Made by a program: the position numbers and the translations under genes
The notes under the pieces: generated by a model
What the model saw: only the letters and a program-made list of their open reading frames with translations
Databases searched by the model: none
Told to the model about the DNA's origin: nothing
Assembly (NCBI RefSeq): GCF_003952365.1
Contig: NZ_CP034443.1
Coordinates: 310,001 to 374,000, forward strand
DNA: 64,000 nucleotides
Direction of reading: 5' to 3'
DNA from: Mesorhizobium sp. M9A.F.Ca.ET.002.03.1.2
GTDB taxonomy: Bacteria; Pseudomonadota; Alphaproteobacteria; Rhizobiales; Rhizobiaceae
Shown: positions 51,951 through 59,878 of the stretch, in pieces
How positions within the stretch are numbered: the stretch's first letter is position 1
How the letters are laid out: every line of letters begins with the position of its first letter

Positions 51951-53045
51951 CTAGGTTGCGCGCCAAACAGGCGAACGCGCCGCCTCGGGTTGATCGTTCA
52001 ATCGGTTCTTGAGGATATCGATGAGGCTGATGGTGACCGCGATCACCGCAGGGCCGAGGACGAGCCCTGATGCTCCAAAGAGGACGATGCCACCGACCGC
52101 GCCGATGAAGGCCACCAACGTGTGGAGCCGCAGCCGGCTCCCGACAAGCATCGGATAGAGCAGATTGTCGATGCCGGCGACAACGACGCCGCCCCAGACC
52201 GTCAGTATCGCCGCGCTCGCCCACGCTCCTTCCAACGCGAGGTAGATCGCTGCCGGCACCCAGATCACGAAGGCGCCGAGCACTGGCACGATGGCCAGAA
52301 GTCCCATCACCAGGCCCCAGAAGACCGGAGTGGGCAGGCCGAGCCACCAGAACATCAGGCCGCCCAGCGCTCCCTGCACAGCGGCAACGAACACGGTACC
52401 CATCAGGATCGCATGCACCGTCTCCGCAAAGCGGGACAGGATGTATGCCGTCTCCGGAGCACGCAGGGGCGAGAGACCCTCGATCCCCTGCAAGGCGGCT
52501 TCGCGGTCCCGCAGGAAATAGAACAGCAGGTAGAATGTCAGCACGAACATCACGGCCTGATTGATCGAGACGCGCAACAGCGACGTGCTTTGTCCCGTCA
52601 GCCATTGTACGAGTGCGGCGACCGAGCCCGCCGGATCGAGTTGGTCCTCGATCCACAGGGCAACGGCCGAAAGTGTGGGATAGTTCGACATGAAGCCATC
52701 CGCGTCCCAACCCCGGATGACTCCCTCCAGATAGGTGGCTCCGTTTACCGCTTCGCGAACGAGCTGCTGTGCAACGAATACCAGCGGCAGGCCGACGGCG
52801 ATCGCCGCGACGCCAACCGATATCAGGGCTGCCAGATTTCGATTTCCGAGCCTTCCCTCGAGCCGCCGATGAGCCGGATAAAGGATGATTGCCAGCACGA
52901 GGGCCCAGGTCAAAGCCGGTAGAAACGGCAGCGCCAGCAGATAGCAGACATACAGACCGAGCGCTGTCGCCGCCAGGACGCCAAGAAATCTCAGTTGTTT
53001 CAGGTCGGGCATCTGTTTCAGGTCAGGCATCTGTCGTCGTTCCAC
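51951..53045 (-). CDS. AI-2E family transporter (PF01594)
   Basis: A 364-residue, roughly eight-helix membrane protein of the AI-2E/PerM family: LPALTWALVLAIILYPAHRR near the start, VMGLLAIVPVLGAFVIWVPA in the conserved core and GGIVLFGASGLVLGPAVIAV near the end. Members export autoinducer-2 or act as Na+/H+ antiporters; the name is not evidence of function here. The N terminus carries a short tandem duplication, MPDLKQMPDLKQ, encoded by two almost identical 18-bp repeats, so the true start may be either copy. Confidence 0.88.
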   Translation of the reverse strand: MERRQMPDLKQMPDLKQLRFLGVLAATALGLYVCYLLALPFLPALTWALVLAIILYPAHRRLEGRLGNRNLAALISVGVAAIAVGLPLVFVAQQLVREAVNGATYLEGVIRGWDADGFMSNYPTLSAVALWIEDQLDPAGSVAALVQWLTGQSTSLLRVSINQAVMFVLTFYLLFYFLRDREAALQGIEGLSPLRAPETAYILSRFAETVHAILMGTVFVAAVQGALGGLMFWWLGLPTPVFWGLVMGLLAIVPVLGAFVIWVPAAIYLALEGAWASAAILTVWGGVVVAGIDNLLYPMLVGSRLRLHTLVAFIGAVGGIVLFGASGLVLGPAVIAVTISLIDILKNRLNDQPEAARSPVWRAT

Positions 53046-53182
53046 AAGCCAGGCAAGCCTAATCGGTTCCCTTAAAAAAGGGCAGCTACCGTTGCCGTGC
53101 CCTTAGGGTGAAGGCGCTGTCGGCCCGGACGCGCAAGCACGTCAACGGGTTCGCCGGCAATTTCCATATCGGGACACGCGGT

Positions 53183-54019
53183 TCAGTGTGAGAACAACAC
53201 CGGCAACCTAAGCTCATCGAGCACATCCTCGGTTGCCCCGCCCAGCACGAAATCGCGAACGACAGAGTGGCCGTAACCGCCCATCACCAACAAATTGGCT
53301 CCCCGCTCGATGGCATGCGACTGCAGGCCGATCCCAACCGGGCGCTCGTCAGCGTCGATAGAGGCGGCTTCCGCGGTCAGCCCACTCTTCCCAAGCCCCG
53401 CTGCCAGGCGCTCGGCGCCATTGCCTTCCATGATGGGCTTCTCACCGACGATGGTGAGCACGGTGATCTTGGATGCTCGTTCGAGGAATGGCTTGGCGTC
53501 CGCGACGGCGCGCGCTGCGACCCGGCTCCCATCCCAGGCGATCGCAACATGGTCGATCGGCTCGAAGGCCGGGGTCTCCGGCAGCAGGATGGCCGGCCGG
53601 CCGGCTCCGAACATGACGGCTTCCGCAGTGGCCCGCGACGTCGGATTGTCGGCCTCCCATCCGAGCAGCGAGATATCGAAATAACGTGCCTCGATTGCCG
53701 CGGCTTCGCCAATCAGCGCCAGCGCGGCCGACGACACGCCGGTCGTCAGGCTCACCGATTTCCTTGTGGCTTCCTCACGAATCCTCTCGAGCAGGTGCTC
53801 GCCGCGCTGGCGACCCGCCGCTTCGGCTTCACGAATGAGTTCCGGCAATTTGAGCAGCAGCCGCGACATGACGTTCGAAACGTCCGGAATATGGGCGTTG
53901 ATAACTTCGGCATGAAGTTCGGCGTCCAGATATGCTGCAATCGCCGTCGCATTGGATGCGATCGCATCCGAGTTGCTGTCTGGATAGGTGGTAAGAGGGA
54001 GAAATGCCTGCAATTTCAC
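53183..54019 (-). CDS. Universal stress protein (UspA superfamily, tandem-type)
   Basis: A 278-residue protein with a degenerate N-terminal Usp unit and a typical C-terminal one: VAIAWDGSRVAARAVADAKP, LTIVGEKP and LLVMGGYGHSVVRDFVLGGA (nucleotide-binding GxxGHS-type loop). Such proteins accumulate under starvation or low oxygen. It lies close to two small genes with FNR/FixK boxes, suggesting a micro-oxic regulon, but I see no such box directly at this gene. Confidence 0.88.
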   Translation of the reverse strand: MKLQAFLPLTTYPDSNSDAIASNATAIAAYLDAELHAEVINAHIPDVSNVMSRLLLKLPELIREAEAAGRQRGEHLLERIREEATRKSVSLTTGVSSAALALIGEAAAIEARYFDISLLGWEADNPTSRATAEAVMFGAGRPAILLPETPAFEPIDHVAIAWDGSRVAARAVADAKPFLERASKITVLTIVGEKPIMEGNGAERLAAGLGKSGLTAEAASIDADERPVGIGLQSHAIERGANLLVMGGYGHSVVRDFVLGGATEDVLDELRLPVLFSH

Positions 54020-54279
54020 GGGTCGATACCCCTCGTTGAAACGACATCGCCAGACACCGGCTGGGTGGGGCGACGCCGAGGGTATAATTGATGCATACCG
54101 GCCGCCAAGCTTTGACGTGGCTCAAATCGACCAGTTCTGCGAAAGAAGCAGCACGCCATGCTTTCGCTGAACCGGCGTTTCGGCCCGGCGTTCCGGCGAC
54201 ATCCGTTCCCTGAGTAGGAATCCGCAATCGCCAAATCTGGTCGCCAGGCATCTACCAGCCACTCGATCGTTGTTTTCGA

Positions 54280-54293
54280 TTGATCCAGATCAA
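54280..54293 (+). promoter_or_regulatory. FNR/FixK-type operator (TTGAT-N4-ATCAA)
   Basis: TTGATCCAGATCAA, a perfect consensus match. Centred at -41.5 it would set transcription to begin near 54328, about 20 nt before the GTG start of the small gene at 54349 and just ahead of its ribosome site. This spacing is what a class II activator site requires. Confidence 0.7.
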
Positions 54294-54348
54294 AGCCTTT
54301 CCGCCTTTCGCGCAGTCTCCTCGATCAGTCTTTGAAGGGAGAACAAAC

Positions 54349-54531
54349 GTGCCAACGGACAGCTTGCTGGTTACTATCGCCGTCTTGGTCGTCTTTGCAT
54401 TTTTTATGGCTGTGCTGAGCTATGCCTCTTTCGATGAGTCGCGTCGTCTGCCGCGCAAACAGCGCTTGGCCGTGGTCAAGACAGATGCGGAAGGGAAATC
54501 TCGTCCGTATTCAGTCAAGCCGAAAGCCTGA
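54349..54531 (+). CDS. 60-residue membrane protein, probably FNR/FixK regulated
   Basis: Translation from the GTG at 54349 (GGGAG 8 bp upstream) gives MPTDSLLVTIAVLVVFAFFM, one membrane helix, then a charged tail (DESRRLPRKQRLAVVKTD). Similar short membrane proteins occur in rhizobia near cytochrome and micro-oxic stress genes. An in-frame ATG at 54280 lies inside the FNR box and so cannot be the start if the box is used. The 3' end overlaps the next, convergent gene by 21 bp. Confidence 0.72.
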   Translation: MPTDSLLVTIAVLVVFAFFMAVLSYASFDESRRLPRKQRLAVVKTDAEGKSRPYSVKPKA

Positions 54532-54726
54532 AGCATCAAATATGAGATAGCGCCCCGTAATCAGGGGAACCTTGAGGATGGGGCCTTCCTGATTTCGGTC
54601 CTGCATCGGCGGGCCTGCGACGTATGCGTGTCCCTTTAGCATGGTCTGCCAGATCGTAGGGAAGTCCGCGCCCTTGCTTCGCGTCGAATTACACTCCTTG
54701 ACAAGCTTGGAGACGATGTTCGCCAT
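54511..54726 (-). CDS. Conserved small protein of unknown function, probably FNR/FixK regulated
   Basis: A 71-residue protein: MANIVSKLVKECNSTRSKGA, DFPTIWQTMLKGHAYVAGPP and ILKVPLITGRYLIFDASGF. The pattern DFPTIWxxxLKxH...G is found in hypothetical rhizobial and bradyrhizobial proteins. The open frame begins at 54789, but an FNR box touches that ATG; the inner ATG at 54726, behind AGAGG, leaves room for a promoter and a 30-nt leader. Confidence 0.65.
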   Translation of the reverse strand: MANIVSKLVKECNSTRSKGADFPTIWQTMLKGHAYVAGPPMQDRNQEGPILKVPLITGRYLIFDASGFRLD

Positions 54727-54789
54727 CGGCGCGACCTCTTCGATAAGCTGCTGATTCCCAAGCCATCCTATGATCGCGACCGCCTGCAT

Positions 54790-54803
54790 TTGATTTAAAT
54801 CAA
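54790..54803 (-). promoter_or_regulatory. FNR/FixK-type operator (TTGAT-N4-ATCAA)
   Basis: TTGATTTAAATCAA is a perfect 14-bp palindrome, extended to 16 by flanking T/A. Centred at -41.5 on the minus strand, it predicts a transcript start near 54755, matching the inner ATG at 54726 of the small gene. It is the second such site within 520 bp. Confidence 0.72.
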
Positions 54804-54840
54804 ATGACCCGACATTTCTCGCTCATTGGGCTGGTTATGC

Positions 54841-55313
54841 CGGTCCATGCGCCATAAGGCTGAAGTTGTCGATTCAGCCGACTATCTGAATCAGATGCAA
54901 GAGGGGAGCGTGTGGGTGGGAATCAGCTTCGATAGCGACACAGGGCCAATAGAAAAAAGGCCGGACTGTTAAAGTCCGGCCAAGCATGAAGGTTCAAAAC
55001 CTCCAGAGGGGAACGCGCCGGACGCAATGGGAGGAAACATCCGACGCAAGGCACATATGGGTCAGCCCAGGTGACGTTTCAACGACATGTGGTGGGCCAC
55101 ATCAGCCGCTCCGTAGAGCCACGCGCGGATTCAATCGTCACGGGCCGTGTTTCAGTTTTAGCGTGACAGCCATGTGAGAACGGTTTTACTGGACTGCTTA
55201 ACAGTCCAGTTGTCGGTGATATGATGCCGCCTCCCCATAGCATGTACGTCATCGTTGTCGGCGCGACCGAAATGCTGGCTGCACTTGGCAGACCCTTGCG
55301 CTAGGGATCCACC
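54841..55313. other. Intergenic region with two hairpins, possible untranslated RNA on the minus strand
   Basis: No convincing protein gene. It carries a minus-strand terminator (54959-54981) and a second perfect hairpin at 55188-55210 (ACTGGACTG-N5-CAGTCCAGT). The interval between them, about 200 bp read on the minus strand, could be a small RNA. The otnK promoter should lie at the right end. Confidence 0.4.
54959..54981 (-). terminator. Rho-independent terminator on the minus strand
   Basis: GGCCGGACT-N5-AGTCCGGCC is a perfect 9-bp stem. On the minus strand it is followed at once by TTTTTT (complement of 54953-54958). It therefore ends transcription coming from the right, where no minus-strand gene is annotated between here and the plus-strand otn operon. 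Confidence 0.7.
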
Positions 55314-56567
55314 ATGCTTCTGGGAGCCATCGCCGACGATTTCACCGGTGCGAGCGATCTCGCCAATACGCTTGCCAAGGGCGGCATGGCGACGACGCAA
55401 TTCATCGGCACCAGCGCCGATCCGGCGCCGTCCGGTTGTGAGGCAGGCGTTGTCGCCTTGAAGACACGGTCCATCGCCGCCGAACAGGCGGTGCGCCAGT
55501 CGCTTGAGGCCGCGCGCTGGCTGCTCGCGCAAGGCTGCGAACAGATCGTCTTCAAATACTGCTCGACATTCGATTCCACGCCGAAAGGCAATATCGGTCC
55601 CGTCGTCGAAGCCCTGCTCGACCTTCTCGGAGCGGACGTGGCGGTCGTCTGCCCGGCCTTTCCCGCGACCGGACGCCGACTGTTCATGGGCCATCTGTTC
55701 GTCGGCGACCGGCTGTTGAACGAATCCGGCATGGAGAACCATCCGCTGACGCCGATGACCGACCCCGATATCCGCCGCTGGCTTCGGCTCCAGACCCGTG
55801 GCGAAGTGGGGTTGGTGCCGCTGCATACGGTCCGTGGCGGTGTGTCGGCCATCGGGCAGGCCTTCGCCGAGCAGCAGGCACAAGGACGGCGGCTTGTCGT
55901 CGCCGATGCGGTCGCGGAGGACGATCTTCGGCTGCTCGGTCAGGCGCTTGCCGGCCACCGGCTTGTAACCGGCGGCTCCGGCATCGCGATGGGACTGCCG
56001 GAGAATTTCCGCAAGGCCGGCCGGCTTTCCCAGAGAACGCACGCCGCCGCAAGCGCCGCGGGGCCAGCCGTCGTGCTGTGTGGCTCCTGTTCGAAGGCTT
56101 CGCAGGCGCAGGTCGCCGCCTATCTCGCCGCCCATCCCGGCTTAGCTCTCGATCCGGCCGCGCTGATGGACAAAACCATGACGATCGACCACGCGGTCGA
56201 TTGGTTCTGGCGGCAAAAGCAGGTGCCGATCATCTATTCGACAGCCGACGCCACCGCTGTTTCCGGCGCCCAGGCGCGCTACGGGCGCGCCGAGGTGGCG
56301 GAGACCATAGAGCGTTTCTTCGCGACGCTCGTGCGCCGGCTCGTCGACGGCGGGGTGCGCCGCGTGGTGGTCGGCGGCGGCGAGACATCCGGCGCCGTGG
56401 TCGAGGCGCTCGGCGTCAGCAGCCTGCGAATTGGCGAGGAGATAGACCCCGGTGTGCCGGCGTTGCTGGCCGATCGCGGCGGGCCGCTTGGCCTCGCGCT
56501 GAAGAGCGGCAATTTCGGCGCGAATGATTTCTTCGAGAAAGCAGTGCAAAGGATCGGTACGCTATGA
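55314..56567 (+). CDS. otnK: 3-oxo-tetronate kinase (four-carbon acid sugar kinase, DUF1537 family)
   Basis: A 417-residue kinase. The N-terminal domain begins MLLGAIADDFTGASDLANTL (sugar-acid binding DDFTGA motif) with YCSTFDSTPKGNIGPV and later LCGSCSKASQAQVAAYLA; the C-terminal nucleotide domain has VVVGGGETSGAVVEALGV. OtnK phosphorylates 3-oxo-tetronate to the 4-phosphate in catabolism of L-threonate/D-erythronate-type acid sugars. It overlaps the next gene by ATGA. No GGAG-type site is obvious; TAGGGATCC precedes the ATG. Confidence 0.9.
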   Translation: MLLGAIADDFTGASDLANTLAKGGMATTQFIGTSADPAPSGCEAGVVALKTRSIAAEQAVRQSLEAARWLLAQGCEQIVFKYCSTFDSTPKGNIGPVVEALLDLLGADVAVVCPAFPATGRRLFMGHLFVGDRLLNESGMENHPLTPMTDPDIRRWLRLQTRGEVGLVPLHTVRGGVSAIGQAFAEQQAQGRRLVVADAVAEDDLRLLGQALAGHRLVTGGSGIAMGLPENFRKAGRLSQRTHAAASAAGPAVVLCGSCSKASQAQVAAYLAAHPGLALDPAALMDKTMTIDHAVDWFWRQKQVPIIYSTADATAVSGAQARYGRAEVAETIERFFATLVRRLVDGGVRRVVVGGGETSGAVVEALGVSSLRIGEEIDPGVPALLADRGGPLGLALKSGNFGANDFFEKAVQRIGTL

Positions 56568-57199
56568 GCGAACAGGCAATCCGCGACAATCTGGTCAAAT
56601 GGGGCAAATCGCTGTTCGAGCGCGGCCTCACCGCCGGCTCGTCGGGCAACATGTCGGCGAGATTGGACGACGGGTTTCTGTTCACGCCGACCAATTCCTG
56701 CCTCGGTTTCCTCGACGCCGACAGGCTGTCGAAACTCGACGCCTCGGGCAAGCATGTCTCGGGCGACGCGCCGACCAAGGAATTGCCGCTGCATTTCGGC
56801 TTTTACGACCAGCGGCCCGCGGCGCGCGCCGTGGTTCATCTTCATTCGACCTATGCGACCGCGCTGTCCTGTCTCTTAGACGTCGATCCGGCCGACGCCA
56901 TTCCGCCGATCACCCCCTATGTCGTGATGCGTGTCGGACAGGTGCCGGTGGTGCCCTACACCCGCCCCGGTTCGGAGGCGGTCAAGCCGCTGATCGACGC
57001 GCTTGCCGCGCGCCATCCCGCCGTCCTCCTGCAGAACCATGGGCCTGTGGTGGCCGGCGCCTCGCTCGATGCGGCAGTCTTCGCCATCGAGGAACTCGAG
57101 GAAGCGGCAAAGCTTGCCATCATCATGCGAGGCATGAGCGTCCGCCATCTCGATGCCGGCGCCATCGCCGAGCTCAACCAGCATTTCAAGCTGAAGTGA
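56564..57199 (+). CDS. otnC: 3-oxo-tetronate 4-phosphate decarboxylase (class II aldolase family)
   Basis: A 211-residue class II aldolase/adducin-fold enzyme. SSGNMSARL binds phosphate; PTKELPLHF carries the catalytic Glu73; zinc ligands are His92 and His94 (VVHLHSTYA) and the later His in LLQNHGPVVAG. In the otn pathway it decarboxylates 3-oxo-tetronate 4-phosphate to dihydroxyacetone phosphate. It is translationally coupled to the kinase gene and 2 bp from the isomerase gene. Confidence 0.9.
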   Translation: MSEQAIRDNLVKWGKSLFERGLTAGSSGNMSARLDDGFLFTPTNSCLGFLDADRLSKLDASGKHVSGDAPTKELPLHFGFYDQRPAARAVVHLHSTYATALSCLLDVDPADAIPPITPYVVMRVGQVPVVPYTRPGSEAVKPLIDALAARHPAVLLQNHGPVVAGASLDAAVFAIEELEEAAKLAIIMRGMSVRHLDAGAIAELNQHFKLK

Positions 57200-57201
57200 C
57201 C

Positions 57202-57978
57202 ATGCCGAGATTTTCCGCGAACCTCGGTTTTCTGTGGACCGACCGGCCCTTGCTGGACCGCATCGCCGCAGCCGCATCGGCGGGTTTCAAAGCGGTCGAA
57301 CTGCATTGGCCCTATGACGTCCCGGCCGGGCTTGTGAAGCAGGCTTGTGAAAAGCACGGCGTGGAATTGCTCGGCATCAACACGCCTGTCGGCGATGCCG
57401 CCAAGGGCGATTTCGGCCTTGGCGCGCTGCCGGGCCGGCAGTCGGATTTCGCCAAGAGCTTCCATCAGGCCGCGGCCTATGCGCGCCAGAGCGGCGCGTC
57501 GTCGGTCCATGTCATGGCCGGTGTCGTCGAGCCTGAAGCCAAGCCGGAAGCCACGGAAGTCTTCGCGCGCAATCTCGCCTTCGCGGCAGCTGCCGCCCCG
57601 GATCTGACGCTGCTTCTGGAACCGATCAACCAGCGCGACAAACCGGGATATTTCTATTCGACGATCGCCGAGGCGGCGGCGTTGATCGAACGCGTCCGCG
57701 CGCCCAACATCCGGATCATGTTCGACGTCTACCATGTCGGCGTCAGCGAAGGCGACATCCTCACACGCCTCGAACGTAATTTGCCGATGATCGGCCATGT
57801 GCAGATCGCCGCCGTTCCCAGTCGCGCCGAGCCGGACGAAGGCGAGATCGCCTATGGCGCCATATTCGCCGCGCTCGACCGGCTCGGCTATGCCGGCTGG
57901 GTCGGCTGCGAGTACAGGCCGCGCGCCGGCACCGACGAGGGATTGCGCTGGATGAAGACGCTCCAGGTTTCGCTGTGA
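57202..57978 (+). CDS. otnI: 2-oxo-tetronate isomerase (hydroxypyruvate isomerase family)
   Basis: A 258-residue TIM-barrel isomerase: RFSANLGFLWTDRPLLDRIA at the start, LLLEPINQRDKPGYF with a metal Glu, IMFDVYHVGVSEGD with the Asp/His pair and WVGCEYRPRAGTDEGL at the end. OtnI converts 2-oxo-tetronate to 3-oxo-tetronate, the kinase substrate. The ATG at 57202 directly follows the decarboxylase stop. The dehydrogenase that would make 2-oxo-tetronate is not in the window. Confidence 0.9.
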   Translation: MPRFSANLGFLWTDRPLLDRIAAAASAGFKAVELHWPYDVPAGLVKQACEKHGVELLGINTPVGDAAKGDFGLGALPGRQSDFAKSFHQAAAYARQSGASSVHVMAGVVEPEAKPEATEVFARNLAFAAAAAPDLTLLLEPINQRDKPGYFYSTIAEAAALIERVRAPNIRIMFDVYHVGVSEGDILTRLERNLPMIGHVQIAAVPSRAEPDEGEIAYGAIFAALDRLGYAGWVGCEYRPRAGTDEGLRWMKTLQVSL

Positions 57979-58181
57979 GCAAGAGGAGCAGCGAAAGCGG
58001 TGGCGGCCTGCGGCTGCGACAAGAAGGATCGGCAGCGTCGAGATCGCACGCGATTGTGGACCAACTGTCGATCTTGTAACCGGTTGTAGCCTCACAAGCC
58101 CGACAGGAGATCAGGACGAGATTTTGGATTCGTCGTGGCGGCCGTTGTGGCCGCCACGGTTCTGGAGATGCCCAAGCGTCC

Positions 58182-59696
58182 TCAGTCGATGTCGAAGGAG
58201 ACGCCCTGCGCCAGCGGCAGCGCCTTCGAATAGTTCACCGTGTTGGTGGCACGCCGCATATAGGCCTTCCAGGCGTCCGAGCCGGATTCGCGGCCGCCGC
58301 CGGTCTCCTTCTCGCCACCGAAGGCACCGCCGATCTCGGCCCCTGACGTGCCGATATTGACATTGGCGATGCCGCAGTCCGAACCGTCGACGCCGAGAAA
58401 GCGTTCGGATTCCTGCAGGTCGCGGGTGAAGATCGACGACGACAGTCCCGCGCCGACCGCATTGTGCTCGTCGAGCACGGCGTCGAAATCCGAGTATTTC
58501 ATCACGTAGAGGATCGGCGCGAAGGTCTCTTCGGTCACCGGCGAGACTTGGCTTTGCATTTCGACCAGTGCAGGATGCACATAATAGGCGTCGGGATGGC
58601 CGTTCTCGACCCGGCCGCCACCGGTCACCTTGCCGCCATGAGCTGTGGCTTCCTTCAAAGCCTTCTGCATGTTGTCGAAGGCTGCCTTGTCGATAAGCGG
58701 ACCGACCAGCGCTGATGTCTCCAGCGGATTGCCGACCGAAACACTCTCATAGGCCTTCTTCAGGCGCGGCAGCAGAGCGTCATAGACGCTGTCGTGCACG
58801 AACAGACGCCTCAGCGTCGTGCAGCGCTGTCCGGCCGTGCCCATGGCGCCGAAGGCGATGGCGCGCAGCGCCATGTCGAGATCGGCCGTCGGGCAGACGA
58901 TACCGGCATTGTTGCCGCCGAGCTCCAGCACGGCGCGCGCAAAGCGCTTCGCCAGCCGCGGACCGACATCCCGGCCCATACGGGTCGAGCCGGTGGCCGA
59001 GACCAGCGGAACCTTCGGATGATCGACCAGGATTTCGCCGACGGCGCGATCGCCGATCAGCACCGGCGCCAGGCCTTGCGGCGCGTCATCGCCGAAACGC
59101 TTTGCAGCGCGCTTGAAGATTGCTTCGCAGGCGAGCGCCGTCAGCGGCGTCTTCTCCGACGGCTTCCACACCACCGCGTCGCCGCAGACCAGCGCAAGCG
59201 CTGCATTCCACGACCACACCGCGACCGGGAAATTGAAGGCCGAGATGACGCCGACGACACCCAGCGGATGCCAGGTTTCCATCATGCGATGGCCGGGGCG
59301 CTCGGTGGCGATGGTCAAGCCGTATAATTGCCGAGAGAGGCCGACGGCGAAATCGCAGATGTCGATCATCTCCTGCACTTCGCCGAGCCCTTCGGACGGG
59401 ATCTTGCCGACTTCGATCGACACTAACCGGCCAAGCTCGGCCTTGTGCGCGCGCAGTTCCTCGCCAAGCAGCCGTACCAGTTCGCCGCGCTTCGGCCCCG
59501 GCACCAGCCGCCACGCCTGGAAGGCTTTATGGGCATTATCGATGGTCTTGGCCGCATCGGCCGGCGAGATCGTCTTCAGCGCTGCGATCTGCTCGCCAGT
59601 CACCGGGCTGCGCACGATAAGATCGCCGCCCGAAAGCGCGCCCTCGGCGACGCCCAGTTTCGCCAGCAGCCCGGCTGTTTCCTTCGCAATCGTCAT
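58182..59696 (-). CDS. L-2-aminoadipate-6-semialdehyde dehydrogenase (ALDH7 family)
   Basis: A 504-residue NAD(P)+-dependent aldehyde dehydrogenase. Oxyanion Asn154 (SAFNFPVAVW), Glu258 (LELGGNNAGIV) and nucleophile Cys292 (TAGQRCTTLRR) are present. The NIGTSGAEIGGAFGGEKETG segment is the ALDH7/antiquitin signature. The enzyme oxidises the semialdehyde formed from lysine via saccharopine or piperideine-6-carboxylate to 2-aminoadipate. It stands alone; no other lysine-degradation gene is next to it. AGGGAC lies before the ATG. Confidence 0.9.
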   Translation of the reverse strand: MTIAKETAGLLAKLGVAEGALSGGDLIVRSPVTGEQIAALKTISPADAAKTIDNAHKAFQAWRLVPGPKRGELVRLLGEELRAHKAELGRLVSIEVGKIPSEGLGEVQEMIDICDFAVGLSRQLYGLTIATERPGHRMMETWHPLGVVGVISAFNFPVAVWSWNAALALVCGDAVVWKPSEKTPLTALACEAIFKRAAKRFGDDAPQGLAPVLIGDRAVGEILVDHPKVPLVSATGSTRMGRDVGPRLAKRFARAVLELGGNNAGIVCPTADLDMALRAIAFGAMGTAGQRCTTLRRLFVHDSVYDALLPRLKKAYESVSVGNPLETSALVGPLIDKAAFDNMQKALKEATAHGGKVTGGGRVENGHPDAYYVHPALVEMQSQVSPVTEETFAPILYVMKYSDFDAVLDEHNAVGAGLSSSIFTRDLQESERFLGVDGSDCGIANVNIGTSGAEIGGAFGGEKETGGGRESGSDAWKAYMRRATNTVNYSKALPLAQGVSFDID

Positions 59697-59878
59697 TTTT
59701 GTCCCTTTCAGATCCCGTCGCTTATATGGCGTCGGTCAAAGTCTTGTGCCATGCCGTCCCTGTGCCGATCGGCACATCAGGCACTGTCATGGCGTGGCAT
59801 TACTCGTTTCAGGGAAAAATCGCCACCCCGGCATGGTCTAAGCCAAGGTCGGACCGTTGAACCAGTGAGGTGAGCGAT

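Noticed and set aside
55158..56135. 325-codon minus-strand frame over the start of otnK
   Set aside because: Antisense to a strong kinase gene; it does not explain the minus-strand terminator because most of it lies within otnK.
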